A stretch of 64,000 nucleotides of DNA from Harmonia axyridis (taxonomy: Eukaryota; Arthropoda; Insecta; Coleoptera; Coccinellidae): assembly GCF_914767665.1 (NCBI RefSeq), contig NC_059502.1, forward strand, positions 3,472,001-3,536,000, in the 5' to 3' direction. This document shows, piece by piece, positions 1 through 9,976 of this stretch. The first letter of the stretch is position 1; every line of letters starts with the position of its first letter. A program made the translations under genes and the position numbers. Under the pieces are notes generated by a model. It did no database searches. It saw nothing but the letters and a program-made list of their open reading frames with translations, and had not been told where the DNA came from.

Positions 1-361
1 CCATAAAGCGCACCAAACAGTCAGTTTTTCTGGATGTAACGGTGTTTCGACATACACTTGAGGATTAGCTTCACTCCAAATGCGGCAGTTTTGTTTGTTT
101 TTGTTTTGTTTGTTCAACCAGAAGTGCGCTTTATCGCTAAACAAAATAAAATGGACGTAGTGCGCGATTACACTTAATCCGCACAGAACCATTATTTTCG
201 AAATAAAATTGCACTATTTGCAAGCGTTGTTCAGGCATGAATCTATTCATTATGAATTGCCAAACCAAACTGAGAATAAATCACTTGACAGCTGTTGAAT
301 CGGTAGCCATCTTGAACAGTAATGCCAACTTAAAGTTGTATACCTCGAAAAAAACACCCTT
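1..361 (-). mobile_element. DD41D non-autonomous element, copy A (cut by window edge)
   Basis: This is the 5' part, in element orientation, of an internally deleted IS630-Tc1-mariner element. It ends in CACCCTT followed by a TA target site at 362-363. The codons around the first catalytic Asp (SDEAHF, read on the minus strand) follow the short N-terminal segment directly, through the class-1 deletion junction found in most copies of the window. A T-rich expansion sits near 91-115. The 3' half lies outside the window. It is inserted just downstream of the last visible USP5 exon. Confidence 0.9.
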
Positions 362-411
362 TATAATATAATTATAATATGGAGTTGACTCAGAAGTCAA
401 AACTAGGCACA

Positions 412-681
412 TATCAAGCACGAACCCTTAAGCTCAGAAATAGCGTTGAAAAAAGGCATAGTGTAATAACTCAGGCGTCAAAAATATGCCCGAAGGCAGG
501 CGTATTCCGCTTTCATTTCAAGCACAGATTGTCAAACTCAGAAGTAGCCCTCAAAAGGCATAGTGTAATAAAGTGTTGTCTAAAGCGTTTAAAATAGACC
601 CTGAAGGCATGCGTATTTCGTCTAAATTTCAAGCACAGAGTGTCAGACTCAGAAATAGGCCTGAAAAGGCATAGTGTAACA
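412..681. repeat. Degenerate tandem repeat, about 2.5 units of about 112 bp
   Basis: Three blocks begin with TCAAGCAC (near 413, 517 and 629). Each is followed by CTCAGAA.TAG and then AAGGCATAGTGTAA; the first two also end in a GAAGGCA.GCGTATT motif. The third block is incomplete. It lies in the USP5 intron that follows the last visible exon. No coding function is seen. Confidence 0.7.
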
Positions 682-697
682 AGCTTTTTACACTCAC

Positions 698-3600
698 TCG
701 AGTTTCCATCCTTGAACTCCGGCTGAGAAGGCGTGCTGCTCCCCTCCAACTCGCTCTGATGCGAAAATATCCAATCCATGGCCCGCTCCACGTTGTTGTC
801 GGTGGCCTTCAACGCCTTCAGGGCGTGGTCTTCGGAGAATCCCATCGACATTATCGTGCCCAGGGACTGAGGATCTGCATTGAACTTGGAGTTCTCAGTT
901 CCTGGGGGCACGAAGGGATCGGAAAAATCGGAATCGGCGATATGTTCCATTATCCATGCGGTGGCCGCCTGCAGCCCCGAGTTGTGGGTGTGGAACAGAG
1001 CCCTCTTGCAGGACTCTGGAGGGAAGCCTGATGAAGATAAAAAAAAAATTATTTTCCTTCACTTTGGAATTTGTGCCGAGAAAGTAAAGTTTATAATAAT
1101 ATGCAAAATGTGATCTACTGTGAATTTAACCTCAATATTCGTAGATCTGGCAACGTTCACCCAAATAAATCAAATAATTTATAGAACTTTTATGTTACAC
1201 CGATTGATTTTTACCTAAGTTGAATCTTGGAAATTGGTAAATGAAAATAGTATATTGTGCAACAAGTGGGGAAAGTCCAACTCCTCTCGCGAGTGTGGAA
1301 GTTTGTGGCACAAGCCTGAAAGGCAAGTGCCGCAAACACACAAGCGAGAAAAGGACTTTCTCCACATGTTGCACACTATATTTTTCCTACAACTGCACAA
1401 ATTTCAATAATTCAAGTAATGGATTTGATTCAAATCGAAATGCCCTTCGTTGACAGTATGTGCTAATTTATTGCGTTTCCATAGAAACGACTCAAAAGCC
1501 CAATTTCATTGGTCTACCAAGCGAGGTGTGGGCAAAGTGCCGTGAGAAATAATATTTCCCACAGTATGAGCAATACGTAGTTTTGAAATTGAGTAAGCTA
1601 TAAAGAATACGCTACTTTTCATAGCAGTTGTAGGAAAAAGTGTTTTATTTGAGGAGATGAATGTATAGCTAAATTTAATGTATAACTTTAAGACTTTTTT
1701 TATTAAAATCCACCATATCATACCCATTTCGGAAAGTTCTCTAAGTACATCTGGATCCATTGGGGGCATTGGAGGTGGGTTGTCTGGTTCGGGTAAAAGT
1801 TCCTCATCGGGCTGAAGGCCGTTACCCCTCAACGCAGAAAAATCGATCTCATCAGGCATCTCGACAGACACGTCCAGTTTGATAGGAACCCAATCTTCCC
1901 TCAACATGAATTTTTTCAGCTGAATAGCTAAATAATCAGGGAACGATGCCAATCTGGTCGTTCTGCGAATACAAAAAAAAACCAGGATCGTATCAAATCG
2001 AAATTTCAAAGTCAACAACTCACTTCCTAGCCGTAACAGTTTTTCCAGCGGCAGTACTGTAAAAATTGTTGATCACCTCGGATTGTGAAAAACTTTCCAG
2101 ACAGGAGAAAAATTTGATCTTCGGCCTAACTAGGAGGTTCGGGTCTATATGTTTGCCCTGAGATTCTAACTCCGCTTTTCTAGCTTCGTATGCTGCTACC
2201 TGTAAGTTCGAAGTTACGTCTTCAAAAAATAAAATTCAGAGGCCGCCAAAATGCCATTTTACGATACGTGGCTCCTCTGACGTCACTTGGAAGTATAAAC
2301 AATTGAAAAGTATTTGTATTCATTATTGATTTAACCGTTTTCTTTCGTGAAGAGATTTTCTCAAAATATCGATCCACTAACTTACCTCTTCCTTGTTTAT
2401 CGCAGCGTCCATGGGAATCATTAAGGGTAAAATAACATCTGACCTGGTCAGATACTTGACCTTTTTAGAATCGCTACATTGATAGCGTTCCTCGATCTGA
2501 TATTTGAAGCAATCTCCCGGATTATCCATGTTTTTAGTGTTTCGTTCCAAAAGGGTCAATAAATGGAGGAGAAATTCTTGAACGTCCTGCTGTTTTTTAG
2601 TGGCAAACTCGGGATGACCCTTACCAACCAAATTTTTAAACATGGAGGGACAAACACCATCGGGAAAACAATCTTCGGAGTCATTCTGCGGAGGTGCCAC
2701 AGAATATTTCCCAGAAAGAAGACCATGCCCAAGCTTCGACCTTAGAGAAGAAATTTCAATTGTACATTAATCTTTCAAAAATGTACAGGTTGAAAAAAGA
2801 CATAACCTCAAAAATAAATGACAGATTTCCAGAGATCTGTCAGATGTCAAGGCAGAAATAGATATGAAAATAGCTATATTGATGTAAATATATCCTTACA
2901 TCTGTATATTGAACTCTTCAGCTGGGTCCCCATGGTATTGGATCAAGAAATTCTCTCTTTCTTCGTAATAAGTTTTTATAAAATCGGGAATTGAGAACAG
3001 CACTTGCATAACACTGTTTAAGTAGCAACTATTTCCCATATTCACCATTCCTGTGTATCCTGGTCCATACAGAGGTTTCAACTTGCCGTCTTTTTCGGTT
3101 AAAGCTGACCATTCATTGGTTTTTTGATTCAGCTCCAGTTCAAGTTCAATCATAGACTTTTCCGTTTTCTCCATGTTGGCAATATTTATACCTGAAAATT
3201 CATTGATAAACGGTCTTTCTATTTTATGATCGATTTAAAACTTTCTTTGCAAACAGTAAATTCGATGCCTAACCTAACATAAAACTGAGTTTTACTTTTC
3301 CCTACTTTGTAAGTCCTCTATATCGATCAATGAAACAATTTCTGAAATTTGGAAAAATGGATGGATTAACTATGCTAATTGGAAGATTTCAAAAACTAAT
3401 ATGTAAATTTTGTAATCATCACATACTACAAAATAATTGATACCACATTCAGTGAACAAACTGATCAAATGTTTTTGATTTAGGATTTTCATTTGAAACA
3501 GACCAGAAATTTCAGTGCAAACTCATTTCAGGCTATTGCACATTGGTAAGAATTTGAAACTTATTTATACTATAAGATTAAGCCATAAATGAACTCACCC

Positions 3601-4636
3601 CAATGAGCAAGATGTTGAACAAGATTGGGGTCTTCAACCATATCATCTTCACTGTAACTATAAACATCCCCTGTTCCCTCTTTAGTAATTGTTCCCAATT
3701 TAACCGCCAAAGGATAACCAGTTTTTTCATAGTGTTGAACCGCATGATTATTTCCTCCCGAGCCATCATAAAACCTCCTTCCGCATAAAATTATGCCATC
3801 AGTAAGGTTGAGCCAGAGATTATCGGTTTTGTCACACAATTCACATTTCCATCCCGATGGAGGTATCTTCTTGCCATTTTGAAGTTGTTGGAGATTTTGA
3901 GCATGCTTTGATACAACTCTTGCTTCTCCATCCCAAGTACCTTTCAAAGATTCCAACTCCGCTAACTTATTGGCTGACGGCAATTCAAAGATAGCTTCAA
4001 CAGAATTTTTAACCTAAAATTTATATTTATCTTGGGATGTTATTCCGAAATTTCCTATGAGCATTATGATCTCATGTGAATGGCCTTTCAATACAGAAAT
4101 ATTTTCAATATGTAATTAATTCTTACAATTTCTGGAAGATCAGAATTAGGCCAAGGAATTGTAGTGTGTGATGGCAATATAACAATACTACAGTGATCGG
4201 TATACTCATATTTCTTCCCTGAATCTGCAGAAAAACCTCCTTCAACTCCAATCGCTAATCGTGTAATCTTTTTCTCTGGGCCATCTCCTTGCTGTTGACA
4301 GCACACCTGAATTAATTACCATCTTAAACTAGTTCAAAATCTGTGGAAAGACTCATACTTCACTTTTTTCTCTCCTTATATGCAGAAAAACCGCATCTCC
4401 TGTTTTATTATAATACTTCTCAAGATACTCATGTCCCAAGCCAATGAAAGAGAAGAGACTCACGTAAAGGCCAGTTTCACATTCCTTGAATATTATAAAT
4501 TTTTTAAAATCATGGGTATCGAAATGCGAGATATACTAACCGGATTATCAAATGAATAAACACATTCGTCTTTATAAACTTTGTCACCAGATTTAGGAAT
4601 TCTGATATTATTAAGATATTGTTCTAGCAGATCCAT
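698..4636 (-). CDS. USP5: Ubiquitin carboxyl-terminal hydrolase 5 (isopeptidase T), nine exons, 3' end outside window
   Basis: Deubiquitinase that disassembles unanchored polyubiquitin. Exons in coding order: 4541-4636, 4359-4484, 4127-4306, 3599-4013, 2900-3191, 2386-2740, 2024-2199, 1724-1962, 698-1027. All have GT/AG borders and the phases agree, giving 736 codons. The start MDLLEQYLNN resembles animal USP5. A ZnF-UBP domain that binds the free ubiquitin C-terminus has its ligands at about C191, C194, C211 and H224. The Cys box GNSCYLNS puts the catalytic Cys at 328. Two UBA domains follow, at about 614-656 and 670-712, the first split by intron 8. The His box with the catalytic His is not in the window; exon 9 ends in phase 1 with GTGAGT, so at least one more exon lies to the left. 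Divergent from the ALDH16-like gene. The identification is secure; only the 3' end is unknown. Confidence 0.95.
1246..1387. repeat. Imperfect palindrome (hairpin) in USP5 intron 8
   Basis: The left arm from TATTGTGCAACAAGTGG to TTTGTGGCAC pairs with a right arm from GTGCCGCAAACACAC to CCACATGTTGCACACTATA, around a loop of about 15 bases (AAGCCTGAAAGGCAA). A second inverted match pairs CCTACAACTGC near 1386-1396 with GCAGTTGTAGG near 1623-1633, so the foldback may extend to about 1640. It is probably an old foldback MITE. Confidence 0.6.
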
Positions 4637-5093
4637 TTTGTCTTTGAACCTTATAAGAAATGCCGGTAAACTAAAAAAGCTCGATTTTCTTTAATTTCAA
4701 TGTATAATAAAAATTCTATTTGAAAACGTTTTGATCTGTCATGTAGTCATAGAATTGGAAATAATTTTATAGAATACAAATGTGGGAAATTCGGAAAAAC
4801 AACTTCATACCGGAATACCGGATGGCGAATACTGTAGTCTTTTGACATTTGCTTGAATGCTTTTTAATTGATTTATATTCAGAGCAGAGGGTTGGCGAAA
4901 CTGAGGATTATAAATACTTGAAAAAAATATTTTCATGCAGATACATATGTTTTTATCATATTTTTCAAATATAATTATGAGATTAGTTCAGTTTTATCTT
5001 AAGGTCAAATCAAGTCGATTTCAAAAATTTCATTCCTCAAGTATTGTTAGGTGATACTGATAATCATTCCAATTTGAAACTTAATTTTTAATT
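4637..5093. promoter_or_regulatory. Shared intergenic region between divergent USP5 and ALDH16-like genes
   Basis: Only 457 bases separate the two start codons, which point away from each other, so both promoters and 5' UTRs must lie here or overlap. The sequence is AT-rich. I see no clear TATA box at a sensible distance, and transcription starts cannot be placed by eye. Confidence 0.5.
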
Positions 5094-7013
5094 ATGAATA
5101 ATAAGAAAATCGACTGTGCATTGATAAAAGAAGTTTTTAAGACTATGAAATATCCAGAAAAAGTTGATTCCGGAGACATGGATGAATTCGTGAAACGTGA
5201 ATCATTAGAGGAAAAAAAAATGGTATTATCATCCATCAGCAAGTCTGATAAATGGAGTGAAATGAGCAACGAATATAGAGCTAATTCAATGGGTAAATTG
5301 GCATCTGAAATTGAAATAGCGGTAGATTCTTTTTCTGAATTACAAAAAAGTATTGACGATGTTAGCACTGTTTTCTTGAAAGAAAAGGAACTTCCTTATT
5401 TGGTGGAAACACTGAAATATTATTCTAATTTGTGCCAATTAGTAAAAATAGAGCAAAAAGGACTTGTAATTTGTAAAGTGGGTCGTTCTAGTAATCTTGC
5501 AGTATTGGGATATGCTCTTGGTCCAGCATTAGCTGCAGGATTCAAAGTATTATTTGCCTGTGCTTCAGGAATGAGACGTTTCATTGAATTCATCATAACT
5601 TTGTCATTAAAGGCCGATTTTCCTAAAGAAACCATATCTGTTATTTCTGATACTATTAGTTGTTTTACAGAAATATACAAGCATGCTTCAGTTATTAATG
5701 TATTTGATACTATTGATAATCAGGATTGTGATAAAATGCTTGGAATAATTCCTCATACAACTCCATTCTTAATTTTTGATAGTGCAGATCTGGATTCTGC
5801 CTGTGAATCGGTGATAAATTCTACCTGGAAGAATCAGCTTTTATTCAATTGTTTAGCTAAAGAGGTTTTTGTTCAAGAAACAATTTATGAAGAATTTATA
5901 AGTAAGCTGAAAGAAAAAATGGATTCACAATCTTTCCCATTATCTGATAAAGTGAAGAAAGATGCTTCCCTCCAAGGTATAACAAATGATGAGGACACAT
6001 ATGTTTCACAAAATGGTCATGTCTTAATTTTTGGTGAACGAATAACTACCCTATGGTCCGGTTGTGTACCTATGGTTTCTATATCAGCATTCAGAAATGT
6101 AGATGAAGCAATAGCATTGGGTAATAATAATTATCAAGGTTTTGCAGCATCAGTCTGGACAGAAAATATTGGAATTGGGAATTATGTAGCAGAAAGAATA
6201 GATGTCGCCAATGTTTGGATCAATTCATTCGGTATTTATTACCCAGAAATTTCTTTCTCTCCTCAGAAATCGAGTGGAAAAGGCTACTTTGGAGGACTTC
6301 AGGGTTTCCATGAACTACTTTTTTACAACAAGGATATTATGAGTTTCACAGGGAATAAATTATCATATGAAAAGAAGGATTTGGAAGGAGCAATATCATC
6401 TGCCAAAACTGCACATCAAAAATGGAAGTCCCTTCCAAAATACTTAAAAATAAAGCAGTTCGGTGTTCTAATTAAATTTATCAACAAAAATAAAAATAAG
6501 TGGCTGAAGAATGAAGATGTTTCAGAAGAATGGGTCGATGAATGGAAATCCCTATTTCATCAATATATCGAGTCTAACCCCTATCCCTCTATTTCATCAC
6601 CTAACAAAAACTACAGCTTGAATGTTTCCTATTCACCAAAAGGTGTTTTGGTTGCCGAATTTACCAGATACATCGGTAATCACAACAAGAGGTTGCTAAT
6701 TGCTAGTATTTTGCAAGGCAATAGTCTTATAGTGTTGAACCAATATGAAAAATTGCAACACTTTTACAATGAAATTTCCAAACTTTTACCTGCAGGTGTT
6801 CTCACAGTTCTCCCATACAGCTATGGGGCCAGTAGCGAAATCGTCAAAAATCGAATGGTTGACTGTTACTTCAATGAATACAAAATAGATGATGATACTC
6901 TAGGTATTACCCATAAATTTATGTCGGTCAGTAATTGTTGGTCTGATGTTTACAACAAAATTGTTAATGTGAAAAATATATGGTCTAATGTTGGACATGG
7001 CTATCTTGTTTAA
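5094..7013 (+). CDS. ALDH16-like aldehyde dehydrogenase pseudoenzyme, single exon
   Basis: A 639-residue uninterrupted frame of the aldehyde dehydrogenase superfamily. The first ALDH domain is recognisable from LALGYALGPALAAG-like residues near 140-155, through VFVQE near 258, AFRNVDEA.ALGNNNYQGFAASVWTEN near 330-355 and VANVWIN near 368. A second, weak ALDH-like half (AKTAHQKWKSLPKY onward) fills the C-terminus, which is the layout of ALDH16A1. The catalytic Glu motif ELGGKSP is replaced by IIPHTTP (about 218-224), and the catalytic Cys position (six residues before VFVQE) is Asn252, with Cys253 beside it. It should therefore have no dehydrogenase activity. At 639 residues it is shorter than the roughly 800 typical of ALDH16A1. 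It has no introns, unlike USP5 and ABHD16A. An AATAAA lies near 7070. Confidence 0.8.
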   Translation: MNNKKIDCALIKEVFKTMKYPEKVDSGDMDEFVKRESLEEKKMVLSSISKSDKWSEMSNEYRANSMGKLASEIEIAVDSFSELQKSIDDVSTVFLKEKELPYLVETLKYYSNLCQLVKIEQKGLVICKVGRSSNLAVLGYALGPALAAGFKVLFACASGMRRFIEFIITLSLKADFPKETISVISDTISCFTEIYKHASVINVFDTIDNQDCDKMLGIIPHTTPFLIFDSADLDSACESVINSTWKNQLLFNCLAKEVFVQETIYEEFISKLKEKMDSQSFPLSDKVKKDASLQGITNDEDTYVSQNGHVLIFGERITTLWSGCVPMVSISAFRNVDEAIALGNNNYQGFAASVWTENIGIGNYVAERIDVANVWINSFGIYYPEISFSPQKSSGKGYFGGLQGFHELLFYNKDIMSFTGNKLSYEKKDLEGAISSAKTAHQKWKSLPKYLKIKQFGVLIKFINKNKNKWLKNEDVSEEWVDEWKSLFHQYIESNPYPSISSPNKNYSLNVSYSPKGVLVAEFTRYIGNHNKRLLIASILQGNSLIVLNQYEKLQHFYNEISKLLPAGVLTVLPYSYGASSEIVKNRMVDCYFNEYKIDDDTLGITHKFMSVSNCWSDVYNKIVNVKNIWSNVGHGYLV

Positions 7014-7820
7014 TTTTATTGTTATTATATATTGTTAATTTACATATATTTGAAATACATTTATTATTTGAATAAAAACGTTAATTTTTATTTTCCTAAG
7101 ATGTGCAAAAAGTATTGTGTGCTTCTTATCGAAACAATGCTGCAATTTTACACAAGTGTTTATTTCATGTTCTTCACAGAATATCTCATTTGCAAAATAA
7201 TATCTTCAGTGTTTTGATCTCGCAAAAAATACTGTATCCCCCTTAAAAAATCAACGATCGAATCTAATAATTAAAGGTGGTATGGCAACAAAATTTTCTT
7301 CCAAATTTCATGCATATAATGATCCTTATATTTCCTGAGATATTTTTTCGATTCTTAGATAGACATTTCACAAAATGAACTATTAACGATTCAAATTGTT
7401 CTAATTTCAAACTTATTGAAATTTACCATTTTTATTTGATATTACCTATTTATGAAAGTTAAAATTCAACTTACAGATGGCGCATCTATAGGAACCTAAA
7501 CTTGAATCGTGAACAAATATTTGAGTTTCTTACCGGTTCTAATAAACTAAAAGTATTTAGAAAATAAATACAAACAGAATTGAAATTTTCCATCGTTCTG
7601 TTTTTGTATTATTAATTTTTCATCCAGGTAGACACTTGAGATAATTTTCAGTGGATTAGTAATTTCTTTTGATGACGTCACGGTAATTGTGATAAAATTT
7701 GAAAATTCCTTACCTAAGGCTAATTAATAGAAAAGTTCCAATTACAGCTGGTTTAAATAGAAACACACCCAAAATTCGACCGATTTGTTTTTTTGCTTAA
7801 GAAGTTTTGTCACAACAATC

Positions 7821-8561
7821 ATGGAAATAAGTTTAGAAAATAAAGTGAGAAAATTGGTATTGAATAGACCTTCCAAAAAAAATGCTATTACGATAGAAAT
7901 GTATGAAAATATAACAAATATTCTGAACGCTGATGCGACTAACAACGATGTGGTTGTCACTATTATTACTGCGGAAGGAGATTATTTTAGCAGTGGCACT
8001 GATTTTTTCTCTTCTCTTTTACAACCCGAAGTAGATTCATTACAGAAAGTGAAAGAAATGGTAGATGCTTTCATTAATTACCCTAAGATATTGATAGCGG
8101 TTGTGAATGGACCTGCAGTAGGGATTGCAGCTACATTTATTTCCTTATGTGATATAATTTATTGCTCAGACAGAGCCACTTTTGAAATACCGTTTGTTCG
8201 ATTGGGTTTCACCATGGAGGGTTGTTCGAGCATTTTGTACCCACAATTACTTGGCAGAAGTAAAGCTTCAGAAATGCTATTTCTCAACCATATTTTAAAA
8301 GCAGAGGAAGCATATAAATTGAGATTTGTCGCCAAAGTAGTGCCTCATGAAAATTTGCAGGAATTCATAAAGACTTTGTACAAATATGGCGCCCTTCCTT
8401 TAGAAACAGTTATCAGAAATAAAAAATTAATGATGAGATGGTTGAAGACTACTTTATTGAAATGTAATGAAGTGGAGAAGGACGTTTTGACTGAATGCTT
8501 TGAATCAGATGATTTTGGAAGTGCTATATCTTCTTTTATGCTGAATAAGAGTAAACTGTGA
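7821..8561 (+). CDS. Peroxisomal enoyl-CoA delta isomerase (ECI2-like), crotonase family
   Basis: A 246-residue crotonase-fold enzyme expected to shift cis/trans-3-enoyl-CoA to trans-2-enoyl-CoA in the beta-oxidation of unsaturated fatty acids. Oxyanion-hole segments are FSSGTD (56-61) and NGPAVGIAAT (96-105). MEGCSS matches the PEGCSS motif of ECI2 enzymes, making E133 the likely catalytic base. The protein ends in SKL, a canonical PTS1 peroxisomal import signal. The chosen start at 7821 lies in ACAATCATGG, a good eukaryotic context, and gives a normal crotonase N-terminus. An in-frame ATG at 7785 would add 12 residues (MFFCLRSFVTTI). There is no acyl-CoA-binding domain, unlike vertebrate ECI2. 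Single exon; tail to tail with ABHD16A. Confidence 0.9.
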   Translation: MEISLENKVRKLVLNRPSKKNAITIEMYENITNILNADATNNDVVVTIITAEGDYFSSGTDFFSSLLQPEVDSLQKVKEMVDAFINYPKILIAVVNGPAVGIAATFISLCDIIYCSDRATFEIPFVRLGFTMEGCSSILYPQLLGRSKASEMLFLNHILKAEEAYKLRFVAKVVPHENLQEFIKTLYKYGALPLETVIRNKKLMMRWLKTTLLKCNEVEKDVLTECFESDDFGSAISSFMLNKSKL

Positions 8562-9976
8562 AAGGTTCTACCCATTCTATCAAATTAAATGATGGTACAT
8601 TAATAGGTTTCCATGTGTATATATAACCACAAAAATGGAGAAATTTGGTTGAGGTATGATGATGCTAAAATATTCCATTAATTCTACATTAAGAATGATG
8701 TAGGAAAAAATTGAGAGGTTGGTACAGAGTTCAACCCAATTGACCAACTCATCACAGAAAATAGACCAAAGATTGATAAATGTTAATAGAAATACTGCAA
8801 TCCTAAAAAATCAGTGAAATATTAACAATATTGTGCCCTATAAGTGGATTTCATACATTATTGAACTGTATTACACAAATGAATGTTAATTTAGTTCTAA
8901 AGGTTTAAATTATTTTTGAAGGCCTTGTTACTAGTTAATTTGTTACGATTAGAGGTTTGAAATAAAGGGAATTATTATTAATTCGAATTTTTGGGGCCAT
9001 ATAGACTAGTAATAAAAAATAAATGTCTTACAATAATGGATTACCTTACTTAAGTGACCTATGGACCCTTGTTTCAATCCCAGACAAAAATCACATGAAT
9101 GTTGGAAAAATAAACCAACCTACTCAAATGCTCTAGTCTATTTTTCAATTCCAGGCTACTACTAGAAGTGTTCAAAAGTGTAGCAATGTTGAATTGAGAT
9201 TTTTAGATATGTTTTTATCATTCCAATGATATTTTCATCTACAATATTTGATTTTAAACCACTTAATTTTACACCTAACCATACATCAAAAGGTAATGTG
9301 GAAGTATGATGAATGTATGTACATGATTTTATAATTACTCTTAATTATGCCATAAAATATCTATTAGTACTCTTGTTCGAATTAGTGATTTTTCTTTAAT
9401 TTTTATCCTGAATTCTGTCTAAATTGAAAAGTTTTATGGGACTTACAAGATTTTTAGTCAAGGAATAATCGGCTGCATTTTCTGAAAATGTTCTCCACTC
9501 ATTGGCTCAAATATTATTTGTATGAAATAATTCCATTTTTCACTATCTTTTTGGAAAAATTCGAGGAAACATTTTTTTTTTGAAAATGTAAAAATTTAGA
9601 GAACAGATCAATACAAAAAAACCAGATGAAAATGTGAAAGGTGTTGTCAATTTGATCCCATAGAATTGACGAAATAAATAAAAAATGGTGAAATGTTAGA
9701 CCATATCTTTGAAGAGATGCGAATTAGAATTTTATAAGAACAGACCTTACAATAATTTTTTGTTTTTGTACAATTTTGCCATGAAGTTTTCAAGGTTTCT
9801 GAAAATGGTTATAATGAATAAAAAAAATCCCAAGATAAAGAAGTATTTTACTACACCACTTCATAATGTATACATCTTTTATTAAATAAATAAATTATCC
9901 GTAAATAATTATCTCCTAGTCCATCACTCCAAATGTATACCACCTCACTGTCAATAAAAAGTGATTAGAAAGGAAT
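8562..9976. other. Intergenic region between convergent genes
   Basis: AT-rich DNA with no supportable gene. It holds the 3' UTRs of the isomerase (an AATAAA near 8961) and of ABHD16A (AATAAA on the minus strand near 9880). No recognisable transposon ends were seen. Confidence 0.6.
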
